NCBI GenBank assembly: GCA_029959085.1
Contig: JARWIR010000038.1
Location: 4,658,915-4,722,914 of the forward strand
Origin: Nemophila menziesii
Taxonomy: Eukaryota > Streptophyta > Magnoliopsida > Boraginales > Hydrophyllaceae
Reading direction: 5' to 3'
Length of the DNA: 64,000 bases
Shown here: positions 48,119 through 58,600 of the stretch, in pieces
Numbering within the stretch: position 1 is the stretch's first letter
Layout of the letters: each line of letters starts with the position of its first letter
Position numbers and translations under genes: made by a program
Notes under the pieces: model-generated
Database searches by the model: none
What the model was told of the DNA's origin: nothing
The model's input: the letters and a program-made list of their open reading frames with translations, nothing else

Positions 48119-49814
48119 ATACCTCTGTGGGTTTGATCTAGGTCAAACCCGGAAGCCTCTTCAGTAGTTGATTTGTCTCCATTAATCATGGCCGTGTCTT
48201 GATCCTCCACATTTTTGATATTTGTATCCTCGGTTTTTATTGATTGATTTTCTGAGGTAAGCTGTTCTTTTGATTGTTGTGAATCCTTTTCTTCTTTCCA
48301 TCTTGTTTCCCAAAGCTTATCGAATTTTGAAATAACTCTAGCACTTTTGATTGAAGATTTGAGAGAGCTTGTGGGTTTATAATCGTGGATTCGATGGTGA
48401 GAATTAGTTTCGTTATCTTCATAAAGAGCAAAAGGAATAGAGGTAATTTGGTTAATAGGACTGGGAATTTCTTGTTGTTCAGAAGGATTAGGGTTTTGAG
48501 TTTGATTTTGTTCTTGAGATTTTGGGGGATTATTTTGATCGAGGTTAGTATTGTTAATAGGAAGATAATGTTTCGGAGTGATGATAACTGGGTCTTCATT
48601 GGATCCGAATGTTATAGAGTTAGGTGTATTTTGGTTTGGGTTATTTCTTGTTTGTGGTAGTGGGCTTTTAAAAACATTTCTTTTCAGCTCTTCATTTATT
48701 TCGGCCCAAGTTTTATTTGGCCCACTAAACGATTGAGTAATGGGTTTTGGTTTTGACAGCCTATCTTTAATAGCAGATAGGCTATATTCACTATCATTCA
48801 CCATTTCGGAAAATTGAGAAGCAGAAATTCCTTTTCGTTCAGAGACATTACCTTCTATAGCCATATCGGTGTCAGAAGCATTAAATGAGAGAGGTATGGT
48901 CAAATCGATTTTTGAAATTGGACCAATAAAGATAGGGTTAGGTGTAAAAGAGGCGGGATTTTCAGAATGTACGGCAATTGAGCGAGTTTGGTTGGGTATT
49001 TGACTCGGTGGATTTTGATGAGTTGATTTGATTCGGTGAATGAAGGTAGATTTTGTTGTTGATTTTTGATTTGGTGGGTTGACTCGGTGGCTTTATTCTC
49101 AACAAATTTTGGTTCAAGACCAAAAATTCTTTTGGTAAGTTTTGTTTTCAATCGATTTTTGTTTTTGCAATCACTTTCCTCATGATCTAATAAGCCACAT
49201 ACAAAGCATAGATCACATAGTTTTTCAAATTTTAACATACCTCGAATTTTTTGACCATTTCCCAGATTGATGTTGTAGGTACCATTGATTGGCTTGAAGA
49301 TGTTCCAGTCAACCCTAACACGGATAGCATTAAATTCTTTGAAGGTTGCAATGGCAGGTAAGATGATTTCTTCAACATTTCCCATTTGAGAGGCCATTTT
49401 TCTTGCATTGTCTTCAGTAATCATAGTTGGTGGAACATCATGAATTTGAATGATGAAAGAAGTTGTTGTGATTTGAATATCAGGTTGAGATTTAGCTACA
49501 TCCCATTTTTGCAGTAGAACATGTCTTCCAACAAGATTCCATGGCCTGTTGTTCCATACCTGCTGAAGGTCTTCATCAGAATCAAAAGTTATTATGCAGG
49601 TATTGAAACCCCTTTTCTCGGTGTGAACTTTTCCTTTAACTCCCCAAGAATTGATAATGTTTTTTCTTAGGTAGTTGAAGCTGACAGCCTTATCAGCAAT
49701 GATTTTAGCATAAAGTTTCGGTCCTTCAAATTGGGCGTAAACCGAGTTTGGATCAGCAGTAAGGATAAGTGATTCATCAGCAGTGTTTGTGTTTTGCCTT
49801 GTATAGAATTCCAT
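48115..49814 (-). pseudogene. LINE ORF1 (DUF4283 and CCHC finger), one frameshift
   Basis: From ATG at 49814 the first part encodes a DUF4283-type domain (WGVKGKVHTEKRGFNTCIIT, WNNRPWNLVGRHVLLQKWD) and a plant CCHC_4-type knuckle (CDLCFVCGLLDHEESDC), the RNA-binding ORF1 protein of plant L1 elements. A one-base shift between about 49000 and 49110 moves the reading to the second part (48903 down to 48115), a proline/asparagine/serine-rich tail, which ends in TGA overlapping the ORF2 start. Upstream of 49814 lies a 300-base leader. With the shift the tail is lost, so it is classed as a pseudogene; the indel could also be a sequencing artefact. Confidence 0.85.
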
Positions 49815-50339
49815 ATTGAATGAGGCAAGAGAAAGTAGAGAAAAAGTAATAAATGTAGATGCAGTGAAATAAATGTGAAATAGGATTTATGATTAAAATA
49901 TGAGAGTAATAGTAAATTTGATGAAGATGTCAATGTTTATGTGTATGTAGGTAAGTTTTGCAATTTGTAAGAATATGAAATTGAAGGACATAGTGGTATA
50001 GGTTTAAGGTGGTTTAGTGGTGGTTTAATTTCGCCGGAAAGAAGAAAAGAGGTGGTGTTCAAAACTCAGCTATTTCCTTGAGGAATGTGCCTGAGAGAGA
50101 CAATATATTTCAAAATAAATGGATAAACTAGTGTCTGTAGAGATGGTAGCTAATATTTTTGAAAGAAATTTTGAGTTGTATTATCCTCATAGGAATATAC
50201 TGTCAAAAGAAAAGTCAACTGCTTATGATTTTAAAGCCAGATAATATCTCAACAAAAGCTACCACAGAAAATCCAGTTCAACCAAATAAATTTGCGGTTT
50301 TTAAAGCTAACTAACCAGAAAAAAAAATGGGGGATAATA

Positions 50340-53100
50340 TTAAAGTAGTAACACGTCAGCAACTACTTCATCTATTAAAGAGTTAAGTAAGCGATTCTCG
50401 ATCTGCAATCCTAATTCAAACGCTTCAACTTCATAATCAACCCATTTCCCATATTGAGTGCTCATATCTTTGTCTACAAGTTCATCAACCATATAATTTC
50501 CCATTTTACCCCAGCAAGTTACTTCTTTATACACTTCTTCCGCTAATCTCTCTTTCCTTCTCACAACTGATAGTCCTTTTGCCCACGTTCTAATTCCTCC
50601 ACCTACGTATCTTTTACATCTTAATTCCATACATTCTCTAACACAATCAAATAAAAGTTTCCGTTTCAGTTTATTCTCACTTGGGGCCCCTTTTCGACTT
50701 TCCAATTGTTCAAATAAATGAGGATTTATTATATCGCGTGCTCTACCCATTGCATAATCCTTAAACATTTTCTCTACATTGCATAATATCTCCTTCACAT
50801 ATTCCAATTCCCATTTTTTTGAATCTTCTTCCATATTTACAAGCTGTTCAGTAAGTGTTCTTGTATAAGTTGAAGCAGCAGAATCTGATAAATCCATGTC
50901 AGTAGCTTCAACTGAATGAAGCCTCTTCGTACCAAGAATTTCCCGAGCATGGACAGATGAACATTGCTTACTACCTGAAATTTGATTAAAATTTGTCATT
51001 TTTCATTAAAAAAAATAAAAATTGTTGCTAATACGTACCTCCTGTACTGTTATTACTGAGTATCGTTTCTGAGGAATTGCAACTTTCCATGAAAAGAGAT
51101 GATTCGAGAACAGAGATTGGACTTGGAAGTCGATAATCAAGCATTTGTTTCGCATTTCCTTCAATTTCCTTTAAGTAACAAAAAAAAACAAGATTTTAGC
51201 GTTTAAATCAATAATACATCAACAAGTATTTGAGAATATTACCATTAATTGCGGAAAAACTGTATTGGATTTCTGTTTTGAAGCTTCAACTGTGATAGTT
51301 AATTCTCTCAATTTTTGTTCAAGAAGAGTGCTTAAAGCATCACCTCCCAATACCCTTTTAGGAAATGGAGATAAATTTGAATTATCTAGCAATGTCCTTT
51401 TACTTTGATAATCTTCTCCAGGTGTAGATCGTGTCATAGGAGCAGAAAATGTAAAAGAAACAATATCTGTTGAATTTCTTTTACTATTTTCAGGCCAATT
51501 AATCTGCTTATTTACTATCGAATCAGATTGAATATGCTTCGTACTTTTTCCTATTGACATGTTATTATTCTTCTCTACCTGAAAATCTCCTTCTATACAC
51601 CTTTTTTTTCGGGTAAGATTTTTTGTACCGGAATATGAACTATCCCTTTTATCGTTTTTATCATTTTTATCGTTTGATACATCTGAGCCTAATCTCCTAG
51701 TACCACCAACTTCACAATTTGTAGTCGTTTTAATAGAGCTTTTTAAACGTACAGGCAAAGAAGAAGAAGTTTCTCCGGTAAGTTTTTTACCTTGTGAGCT
51801 AGTAGAAAAAGGCTTTAAAGGTGCCTTAGCTATATCAGTTAATCGATTCTGCTTTTGATTGTTCTGACGAAGCACACCTTGTGTAGAAGTAGAAGTAGAA
51901 GACTTCTTCTGTTTATGCTTTTGAGTACTTGATCTGCTCTTAAATACCTGATTTGGTTCTTCTTTCACACCATTTACATTCATTCCTTCTCGTTTCTGTA
52001 CATTTACCTTTGCTTGTAACGCAAGTGAAATCGATTTCCCTTTATTTCTTCTACTAGTTGAACATTCTTCTGAATCTGACGAGGTTTTAACTGACGAACC
52101 ATCTCCTGATCCATTCCAGCTCTTATTCATTGATTGACCCTTAAGTAATTTAGTCACACTTCGAGTATTACCACCACCCTTTTGTGCAGATTCAGCTTTT
52201 TCTTTTAAGTCCCTCAATTTTAACGGAACCGACGAAGAACCACCACCTATTTTTCCTTTTCCGGTGACAACTCGTTCTCGTTGACCATGATCAAGTATCC
52301 TAGCGGCAGCTTCTTCCATTATATGAGCAGCATCTTTAGAAGGGACGAAATTACCCCTCTTAATCGGTGATAAAAGCTTATGATGAGTAATCGGTATCGA
52401 TTTAGCAGATTTAGGCGGCAATACTTCACTTTGAAACTTCTCAATCGGTCTATTCATCGGCTTAGTAGCCGGAACCGGGCCCGGGCCTGGGCCCGGGTCC
52501 GGATCCTGACTGAGATTGCCTGAAAAAACATTTTCAATTTTTGCTGATCTGTAACGAAAATCTCCGAGAGATTGAGTATCAGAATCTGACTCAGCATAGT
52601 TAGAAGAAGTAGGCAAAGAATCTAAACCCATAAGCCTTGCAACTACACTAGGAGCCTTTGTACCGTAAAAATCTTCATCAGTTACAGAAGAAGCACAACT
52701 ATAATCACTACCTCCATTTATAATTGACCTACTAACTGTTTCATTTTCTTCCATCTACAAATATTAAAATAAAAATAAAGATCAAGATTAAATCAGATGA
52801 AACTATTAAATTTATTAATTTTATTTTTACCATATGAATCCGGGTCACTGGAAAATTCGCATTGGAATTCTTTTTATGTTTTTTATATTGCTCTGCAACA
52901 ACACAGAAAAAATACTTTTGTTATTTACAAGAATGAATAAACAGATTAAAAAAATGGAAAAACATTTGATAATTATTACCTGGTAATTCAGATTTATTTG
53001 AGAATAGTTTCTTTCGAGACTTTGCGTTCCAATCGAAAAGCTGAAGAAACCCACCTACATAACTTCCTCCATTTTTAGAACCTTTTTTCTCTGCCCCCAT
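50340..53100 (-). CDS. VARLMGL/DUF4378 protein, TRM-like (five exons, 819 aa)
   Basis: Exons on the minus strand are 53100-52980, 52892-52831, 52754-51243, 51168-51039 and 50974-50340. All introns are GT-AG and the sum is 2460 bases, a clean frame. Exon 1 encodes GGFLQLFDWNAKSRKKLF; exon 3 holds the signature APSVVARLMGLDSLP (about residue 95), a proline/glycine repeat (PDPGPGPGPVP), long serine/lysine-rich disordered sequence and GGDALSTLLEQKLREL (about 530). Exon 5 encodes a C-terminal DUF4378 domain (KWELEYVKEIL, RKLLFDCVRECM). This layout is that of the plant TRM (TON1-recruiting) / LONGIFOLIA family, which links microtubule arrays to the TON1-PP2A complex and shapes cells. The exact subgroup is not assigned. 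No defect was found. The end of this gene lies only about 0.2 kb from the LINE 5' end. Confidence 0.9.
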
Positions 53101-53780
53101 TTCCTTTTTTAGATTTCAAGCACAACTATCAAATGATATAGTAGCACTCTAATTCCATCTACAATTTAAATTTTGAAAATATACGTCACTTAATCACAAA
53201 GTTATTGATCTAAACAGAGAATAGTGTGTTCTAGATAAGCATTAAATTGTGATTCGAATATAGTGATGGCATATCCAAGGTTTCACAAAAAATACACATT
53301 TACCCGACCCGAACTTGACTGTGTAGCCTACAATTTATAATACAGTGTTTTCCCCCTAATATGCGAGATTTCTACTGCTACAATTTCAATGTGTTCAGTA
53401 CTAAAGATTCAAACTTTCTGATCTATACTTCACTTCTTAGGCTTACTCAGCATCCAAAAAACAAATAAATCATCAATATTAATCAGATATATGAACAAAT
53501 GCTATAACTTAACATACAAAATCACTGTAAAAAACAAGAAAGCGGGACACTTAACTCATTTTTCTAATCAAAGGTCAACAACACAGAATGCACAAATAAA
53601 AGAAACTTACATAACCCAGTTATATTTATGATCCTTGAAGCTTCTATGGTGTATTCGTAGAGAGAGAAAATGATGGGATAGTTTAAGAGAGAGAAGGGAA
53701 CGTTAATTCAGCTCAGAGGGGAAGAGTCAGAGCTGTGCTGTGTGTTGTGTGTGTGGGTTCTTGAGTGTTGAGTGGTCGAA
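53101..53780 (-). promoter_or_regulatory. probable 5' untranslated region and promoter of TRM-like gene
   Basis: Upstream of the ATG at 53100 the minus strand has a CT-rich leader-like stretch (TTCCCTTCTCTCTCTT, CATTTTCTCTCTCTAC near 53665-53700) and an ACACACAACACACAGC run near 53735-53750, both common in plant leaders. A 5'-UTR intron is possible. The start of transcription cannot be fixed. Confidence 0.4.
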
Positions 53781-54900
53781 TAAGTTTAGTCAGGGCATTA
53801 AATGAGGAGAAAGAAAATGGGGGTGGAAATTATATTTAATAAAAGGTATTTTTTATAAATAAAAATGTTTGAATAAATGTAGTTTTTGCAGAAAAGGTTA
53901 AAAAGTTATAACGTCTCTTTTGCTGAGAGGGAGAGATTTCAAAATTCCAAATAGGTTTGGGTGGGGTCTACGTCATATGAGTTGTGATGTGCTGTTTCGT
54001 GGATTAGAATTAGGCAAGTAATTAATTGGGGACTTAGTAAGGATTTATATTTTTATTTTTATATCTTTATTTCTTATTTAAAATTAACTCAATTTCTATT
54101 ATAAAAAACTCCTATTCTAAACTCTCCTAATCTAATTTCAACTTTTCCAAATAAAATACTTTTTTAATGAATACATTCTGACTATTATTTAATGATATTA
54201 AATTTTGTTTTTTAATACTATACTTTTAATATTTAAAAAAGGTTATTATGTTTAAATATATATAGAATTTTTTAATTGTATCTTTTATTTTAATTTTAAA
54301 AGATTATATAATGTTATATATTACAAGACTTTTCTAAATAAAATACTTTTTTAATGAATACATTCTTACCGTTATTTAATGATAATAAATTCTGTTTTAT
54401 AATACTATATTTTAAATATTTAAAAATGGTTATTATGTTAAAATATATCTATATAGAAATTTTTAATTGTATTTTTATTTTTATTTTAAAACATTATATT
54501 ATGTTATATATTACAAGTTATTATATGTGTATAGATAGTTATTCCGTTACAACACCATATTGATTCATAGGTGATATACTTATAAAATCCATGATCCACC
54601 ATTTTCGGCCAAAAAAACCAACCCAAACAAATATTTAAGATACTTTTTTTCAAACAAATCATTCTATAAGAAAATATTTACATTCCATACCTTAAAAAAT
54701 ATATAATTAAATTGTTTTCATATTACAAAATTCTAAAAGCAAAACATTTCTATAATTACAATATTCCATATTCTAAAACTAACTTATTCCATACTATTTT
54801 CAATTCTATAACAGAGAATAAATCACTTCCTTAATCGTCAAACCTGCATGTGCATAAAAACAAAAAAACAATTAGAAATTAGGGGTGAAAAGTATGAATA
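53781..54900. other. AT-rich spacer with a 187-bp tandem duplication
   Basis: Very AT-rich with no gene seen. Units starting ACTTTTCYAAATAAAATACT at 54141 and 54328 are two adjacent copies of about 187 bp (54141-54327 and 54328-54515), matching to about 85-90 percent by eye. Confidence 0.7.
54141..54515 (+). repeat. 187-bp direct tandem repeat, two copies
   Basis: Both copies share TTTTTTAATGAATACATTCT, TTATTATGTT and TGTTATATATTACAAG in the same order. Confidence 0.85.
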
Positions 54901-54914
54901 AAACATAGTGGGTT

Positions 54915-55010
54915 GACAACACAAAAATAGTCGGGTGACACTACAAAAATCGTGGTTTGTCAGTACAAAAACAGTGGTTGTCAGTACAAAAACAGTGGGT
55001 GACACCATTG
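54915..55010 (+). repeat. 22-bp minisatellite, four copies
   Basis: Four tandem units of the form ACAAAAANNGTGGTTGTCAGT lie directly before the foldback structure. Confidence 0.8.
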
Positions 55011-55470
55011 ACTACCACCACCTTCTCCATTATAATCCGCTGACTACCACCACCTTCGCACATAACCACCACACCTCATGCATTCACCACCACCACGACC
55101 ACAATCACCACCACCACGGCATGCATCTATGATCTACCACCACCACACTCACATGCATCCACCACCGTCTCATGCATCCACCACAACCACCATCTCATGC
55201 ATCCACGACCACCACAACCACCACAACATCATGCATCCACCTCCTCTACCACCACTACAACCACCACAACTACATCCATCAACCAACATCAACATATCAT
55301 GCATCCACCATCACCACCCCATGCATCCACCAACACCACCAACACCACCACCTCATGCATCTACCATCACCACAACCACCACCACATCATGCACCCACCA
55401 CTACCACATCATGCATCCACCACCACCACCACCCAACTTCGTCCATAATCACCACCGATTAGTTCTGCCT
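55010..55470 (+). repeat. CCACCA/CATGCATCCACC low-complexity array (left outer arm)
   Basis: CATGCATCCACCACCAC-type units repeat more than ten times. The open frames here (His/Pro/Thr-rich) are products of the repeat and are not called as genes. Confidence 0.85.
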
Positions 55471-56519
55471 CCACCGTTACCACCAATTAATTCTATCACA
55501 CGCGCGTGTCCGTGAATTTTTTTTAAAAAGAACATAACTAATTTTGAAAAAAAAAAAGAAAAAAATTGCATTTTTGGACGGGGCAAATTAATATTTACGT
55601 TTATGATTTTTTTTTTGATATTTTTAAAAAAATTGTTAGTCTGTTTTATGTGTTATTATAACACAAAAATAGATTTATCAATTCCACCACACGCGCTCAT
55701 CCATAAAAAAAAAAATTAAAAAAAATCATAATTAATTCCAAAAAAAATAAAAAATTGCATTTTTGGACGGGGAATTCATATCTAGATCTGCAAATTTTTC
55801 TGATTTTTTTTTAAAATTTCGATATTCACTTTTATGTATTCCTACAATACAGAAAAATATATTTATGTATTCCTGTAATACATAAAATCATAGAATCAAT
55901 CTAAAACATTCCTTTCTTTAACAAAACTATTTTTTTCTCTTTATTAATCGCATATAACCTATATTTACTCGTTTTTAACTATCTTGATGTATTAACTTTT
56001 TGTCCAACCCCCTTTTGTCATTTGTGTATTACAGCAACACACAAAATCACTTTTTTTCTTCCAGTCAAGCCCCTTTTTGTCTGCGATTTTATGTATCACA
56101 GAAAGACACAAAACGACTGTTTTGTATAATGATCAATGATGTAATATACAAAAAATAAAGAGAATATGTAGATATTGGATTATATGTATTTTTTATTTTG
56201 TGTATTCATGTAACACACAAATGACACATCATATTAGTTTTTTTTCTTATTTTATGTGATTTTTTGTGTTATAAGTATACACAAAAAGTATTTTTTGTGT
56301 TATAAGTATTTTTGTGTAATACTGTAACATACAAAATGACAGTTCACATCACACTAGTCCTTTATCTCCTTCTCTGTATATTTTTTTTTTTTGTTACAAT
56401 AATACACAAAACTCAATTTTGTGTATTCTTGTAACACACAAAACTCAAATTTATGTGTACCAGTTTTGTGTATTTCTGGAACACACAAAATAACAAACTA
56501 TCATTTTAGTCATTTTCTC

Positions 56520-57260
56520 CATTTATTATTTAGGTTTTAGTGTTTTTTAGGGTTTATGATTTTAGAGTTTAGGTTTATAAAGATTAGTGTTTTTAGGTTT
56601 CAGGTTTAGGATTTAGGTTTTCAGGGCCTATTTATACTAACGTTAGGGTTGATGGGTTTAAGGTTTAGGGACTAGTTTTATGGTTTTCCAGTTTTATACT
56701 TTCATAAAAATCATTTTAGTTTATTCTAGTTACTTTTTTACCATCTTTAGGGTTATGGTTTAGAGTTTTTAGGGTTTTAGGGTTAGCGTTTTTAGGGTTT
56801 TAGTAATACACAAAAGTCAGTTTGTGTAGCACTGGAACACACAAAATGACAGACCCCATCATACTAGTCTTTTTTATCATTCTCTGTGATTTTGTCTGTT
56901 TCAGGAACACACAAAAGTCAGTTTTTTCATATTCACGGAACACACAAAATCATAAACCCTATTATATTAGTATTTTTTTTCTTCTTTTAGGATTTAGGCT
57001 CTAGGGTTTTTTGGTTTAAGGTTATTGTTTCTTTTTATTTAAGGTTTAGGGTTTAGGTTTTAGGGTTTAAGGTTTAGGTTTAAGGTTTCTAAATTTAGGG
57101 TTTCAAATTTAGGATTTGGTTAGGATTAGTGTTTTTAGATTTAGGTTTAGGTTTAGGTTTAGGTTTAGGGTTTAGGACTAGGATTAAGAGTTTTTACGTT
57201 TAGATTTTATTGATTTTAATTTTTATGGTTTTTAGGTTGAGGGTTTATGATTTTTAGTAT
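56520..57260 (+). repeat. degenerate telomere-like TTTAGGG tracts
   Basis: Two clusters (56520-56810 and 57000-57260) contain GGTTTAGGGTTTAGG and many variants (TTTAGG, TTTTAGGG), all on the same strand. The plant telomere unit is TTTAGGG. The clusters alternate with TTTTGTGTATT and ACACACAAAA units. They are interstitial, not a chromosome end. Confidence 0.8.
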
Positions 57261-58014
57261 TGAAATTTATGGTTTTTAGTATTTATGGTGTCCGACGCTA
57301 AAGTAATAGACCCTAATTTTTTTATTTATTTGTATTACATCATTACACAAAACTGTCGGTTTGTGTGTTTATGTGATATACAAAATCACAGACAGAAAAG
57401 GGCATGACTAATAGGGAATACGTGATTTTGTGTGTTTCTGTAAACTGTAATACACAAATTTCTATTTTGTATATTACACCAACACACAAATTTGTGGAAA
57501 GGGAGTGGACAAAAAGTGAATACATCAAGATAGGTAAAAACAAGTAAAAATAGGGTATAATCAATTAATATAGAAAAAAATGATTTTATTAAAAAAGAGA
57601 ATGTTTTAGATCGATTCTATGATTTTGTATATTATATATATTTGTGTATTGTAGGAACAATAAAATTGAATATCGATTTTTTTACAGATGTAGATATGAA
57701 CTTGTTCTATCCAAAAATATAATTTTTTTACTTTTTTGATTTTTTTGGAATTAATTATGAATTTTTTAAAAATTTCACGAACGCGTGTGTGGTGGAATTG
57801 CCAAATCTATTTCCGTATGTTATAGCAACTCATAAAACGGAATATCGAAATTCAAAAATTTAAAAATTCAAAAAAAAAACGAAAACAGTTCATAGACGTA
57901 AATATTAATATGCCTGCAATTTTTTTATTTTTTCTGAACTTTTTAGAATTAGTTATGAAATTTAAAAAAAAAATCACGGAGACATTTGTCTGATGAAATT
58001 AGTTGGTGGTGATT

Positions 58015-58195
58015 GATGGTGACGACGGTGGCGAAACTAGTCGGCGGTGGTTATGGGTGAAGGTGGTGGTGGTCGTCGTAGTGTGTGGTGTGTGGTGGGG
58101 GTGGGGGTGGGGGTCGGTGGATGGTGGTGGTGGTGTGTAGTGGTGTTCTTGTGGTGGTAGGGATGGTGTTGTTGGTGGTGGTCAGTGGCGGTAGC
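58015..58195 (+). repeat. GGTGGT-rich array with G-quadruplex potential (right outer arm)
   Basis: GTGGTGGGGGTGGGGGTGGG (about 58094-58113) has several G runs at short spacing, within GGTGGTGGT-type sequence complementary in kind to the left arm. Confidence 0.75.
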
Positions 58196-58600
58196 CGAAT
58201 TTTAAAATAAAAATAAATAAATATTATATAATAAGTGGTAAAGGTTATAAGAATTAAATGTGATATGTAATTAAAGTAATAATTAATAGGTTTATGAGTA
58301 CTTTTGCAAATTTTTAATTTTTTGTTCTAATTAAAAATTAATTATGTAGTTGAAATTAATTAAAAATAATTTTACTTTAGTAATTAACTTGATATTGTCC
58401 TATATATATATAAATATATTGTTTAACATTAAAATTAACACTATTACAAAAAATATAATTTATTATTGTAATAATAGTAATATTTTATTTATTAATGCAA
58501 TATCTTGTTTGGAAAAGTTTAAATTAAATCAAAAGAATTTGAGTTAAGAGTATACAATAGAATTTGATTTTTTTTTTTAAGTAAGAAATGGATATTAAAT
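58196..58600. other. AT-rich spacer, no gene seen
   Basis: AT-rich with no recognisable motif; short chance ORFs only. Confidence 0.4.

Larger units (their letters stand above)
43867..50116 (-). mobile_element. full-length L1-type LINE with 13-bp target duplication
   Basis: AAATGGATAAACT occurs at 43854-43866 and 50117-50129. A T-run at 43867-43876 is the poly-A tail on the minus strand, and ORF1 and ORF2 occupy the expected order. With about 300 bases of leader before ORF1 the element is 6.25 kb, and the long target duplication reaches its 5' end, so it is not truncated. Only about three coding lesions were found, so it is much younger than the other LINE relics in the window. Confidence 0.9.
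55010..58195. repeat. 3.2-kb foldback (inverted repeat) with telomere-like core
   Basis: Left and right arms are reverse complements centred near 56750: ATCTTGATGTATT at about 55980 pairs with AATACATCAAGAT at about 57520, and GAATCAATCTAAAACATTC at about 55892 pairs with GAATGTTTTAGATCGATTC at about 57600. The CACGCGCGTGTCCGTGAATT region (55500) pairs with AATCACGGAGAC (57975). The outermost parts are CCACCA-rich on the left and GGTGGT-rich on the right. Arm length is about 0.7-1.2 kb and similarity about 75-85 percent by eye. The core (56100-57380) has TTTTGTGTATT...AACACACAAAA units and TTTAGGG-like runs. It could be a foldback transposon; no flanking target duplication was identified. Confidence 0.8.

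Noticed and set aside
55078..55515. Overlapping His/Pro/Thr-rich ORFs in several frames
   Set aside because: They are translations of the CCACCA/CATGCATCC low-complexity array; all three frames are open, and no start context or domain supports a gene.
56520..57260. A true telomere or chromosome end
   Set aside because: The TTTAGGG units are degenerate, interrupted and flanked on both sides by ordinary sequence and genes.
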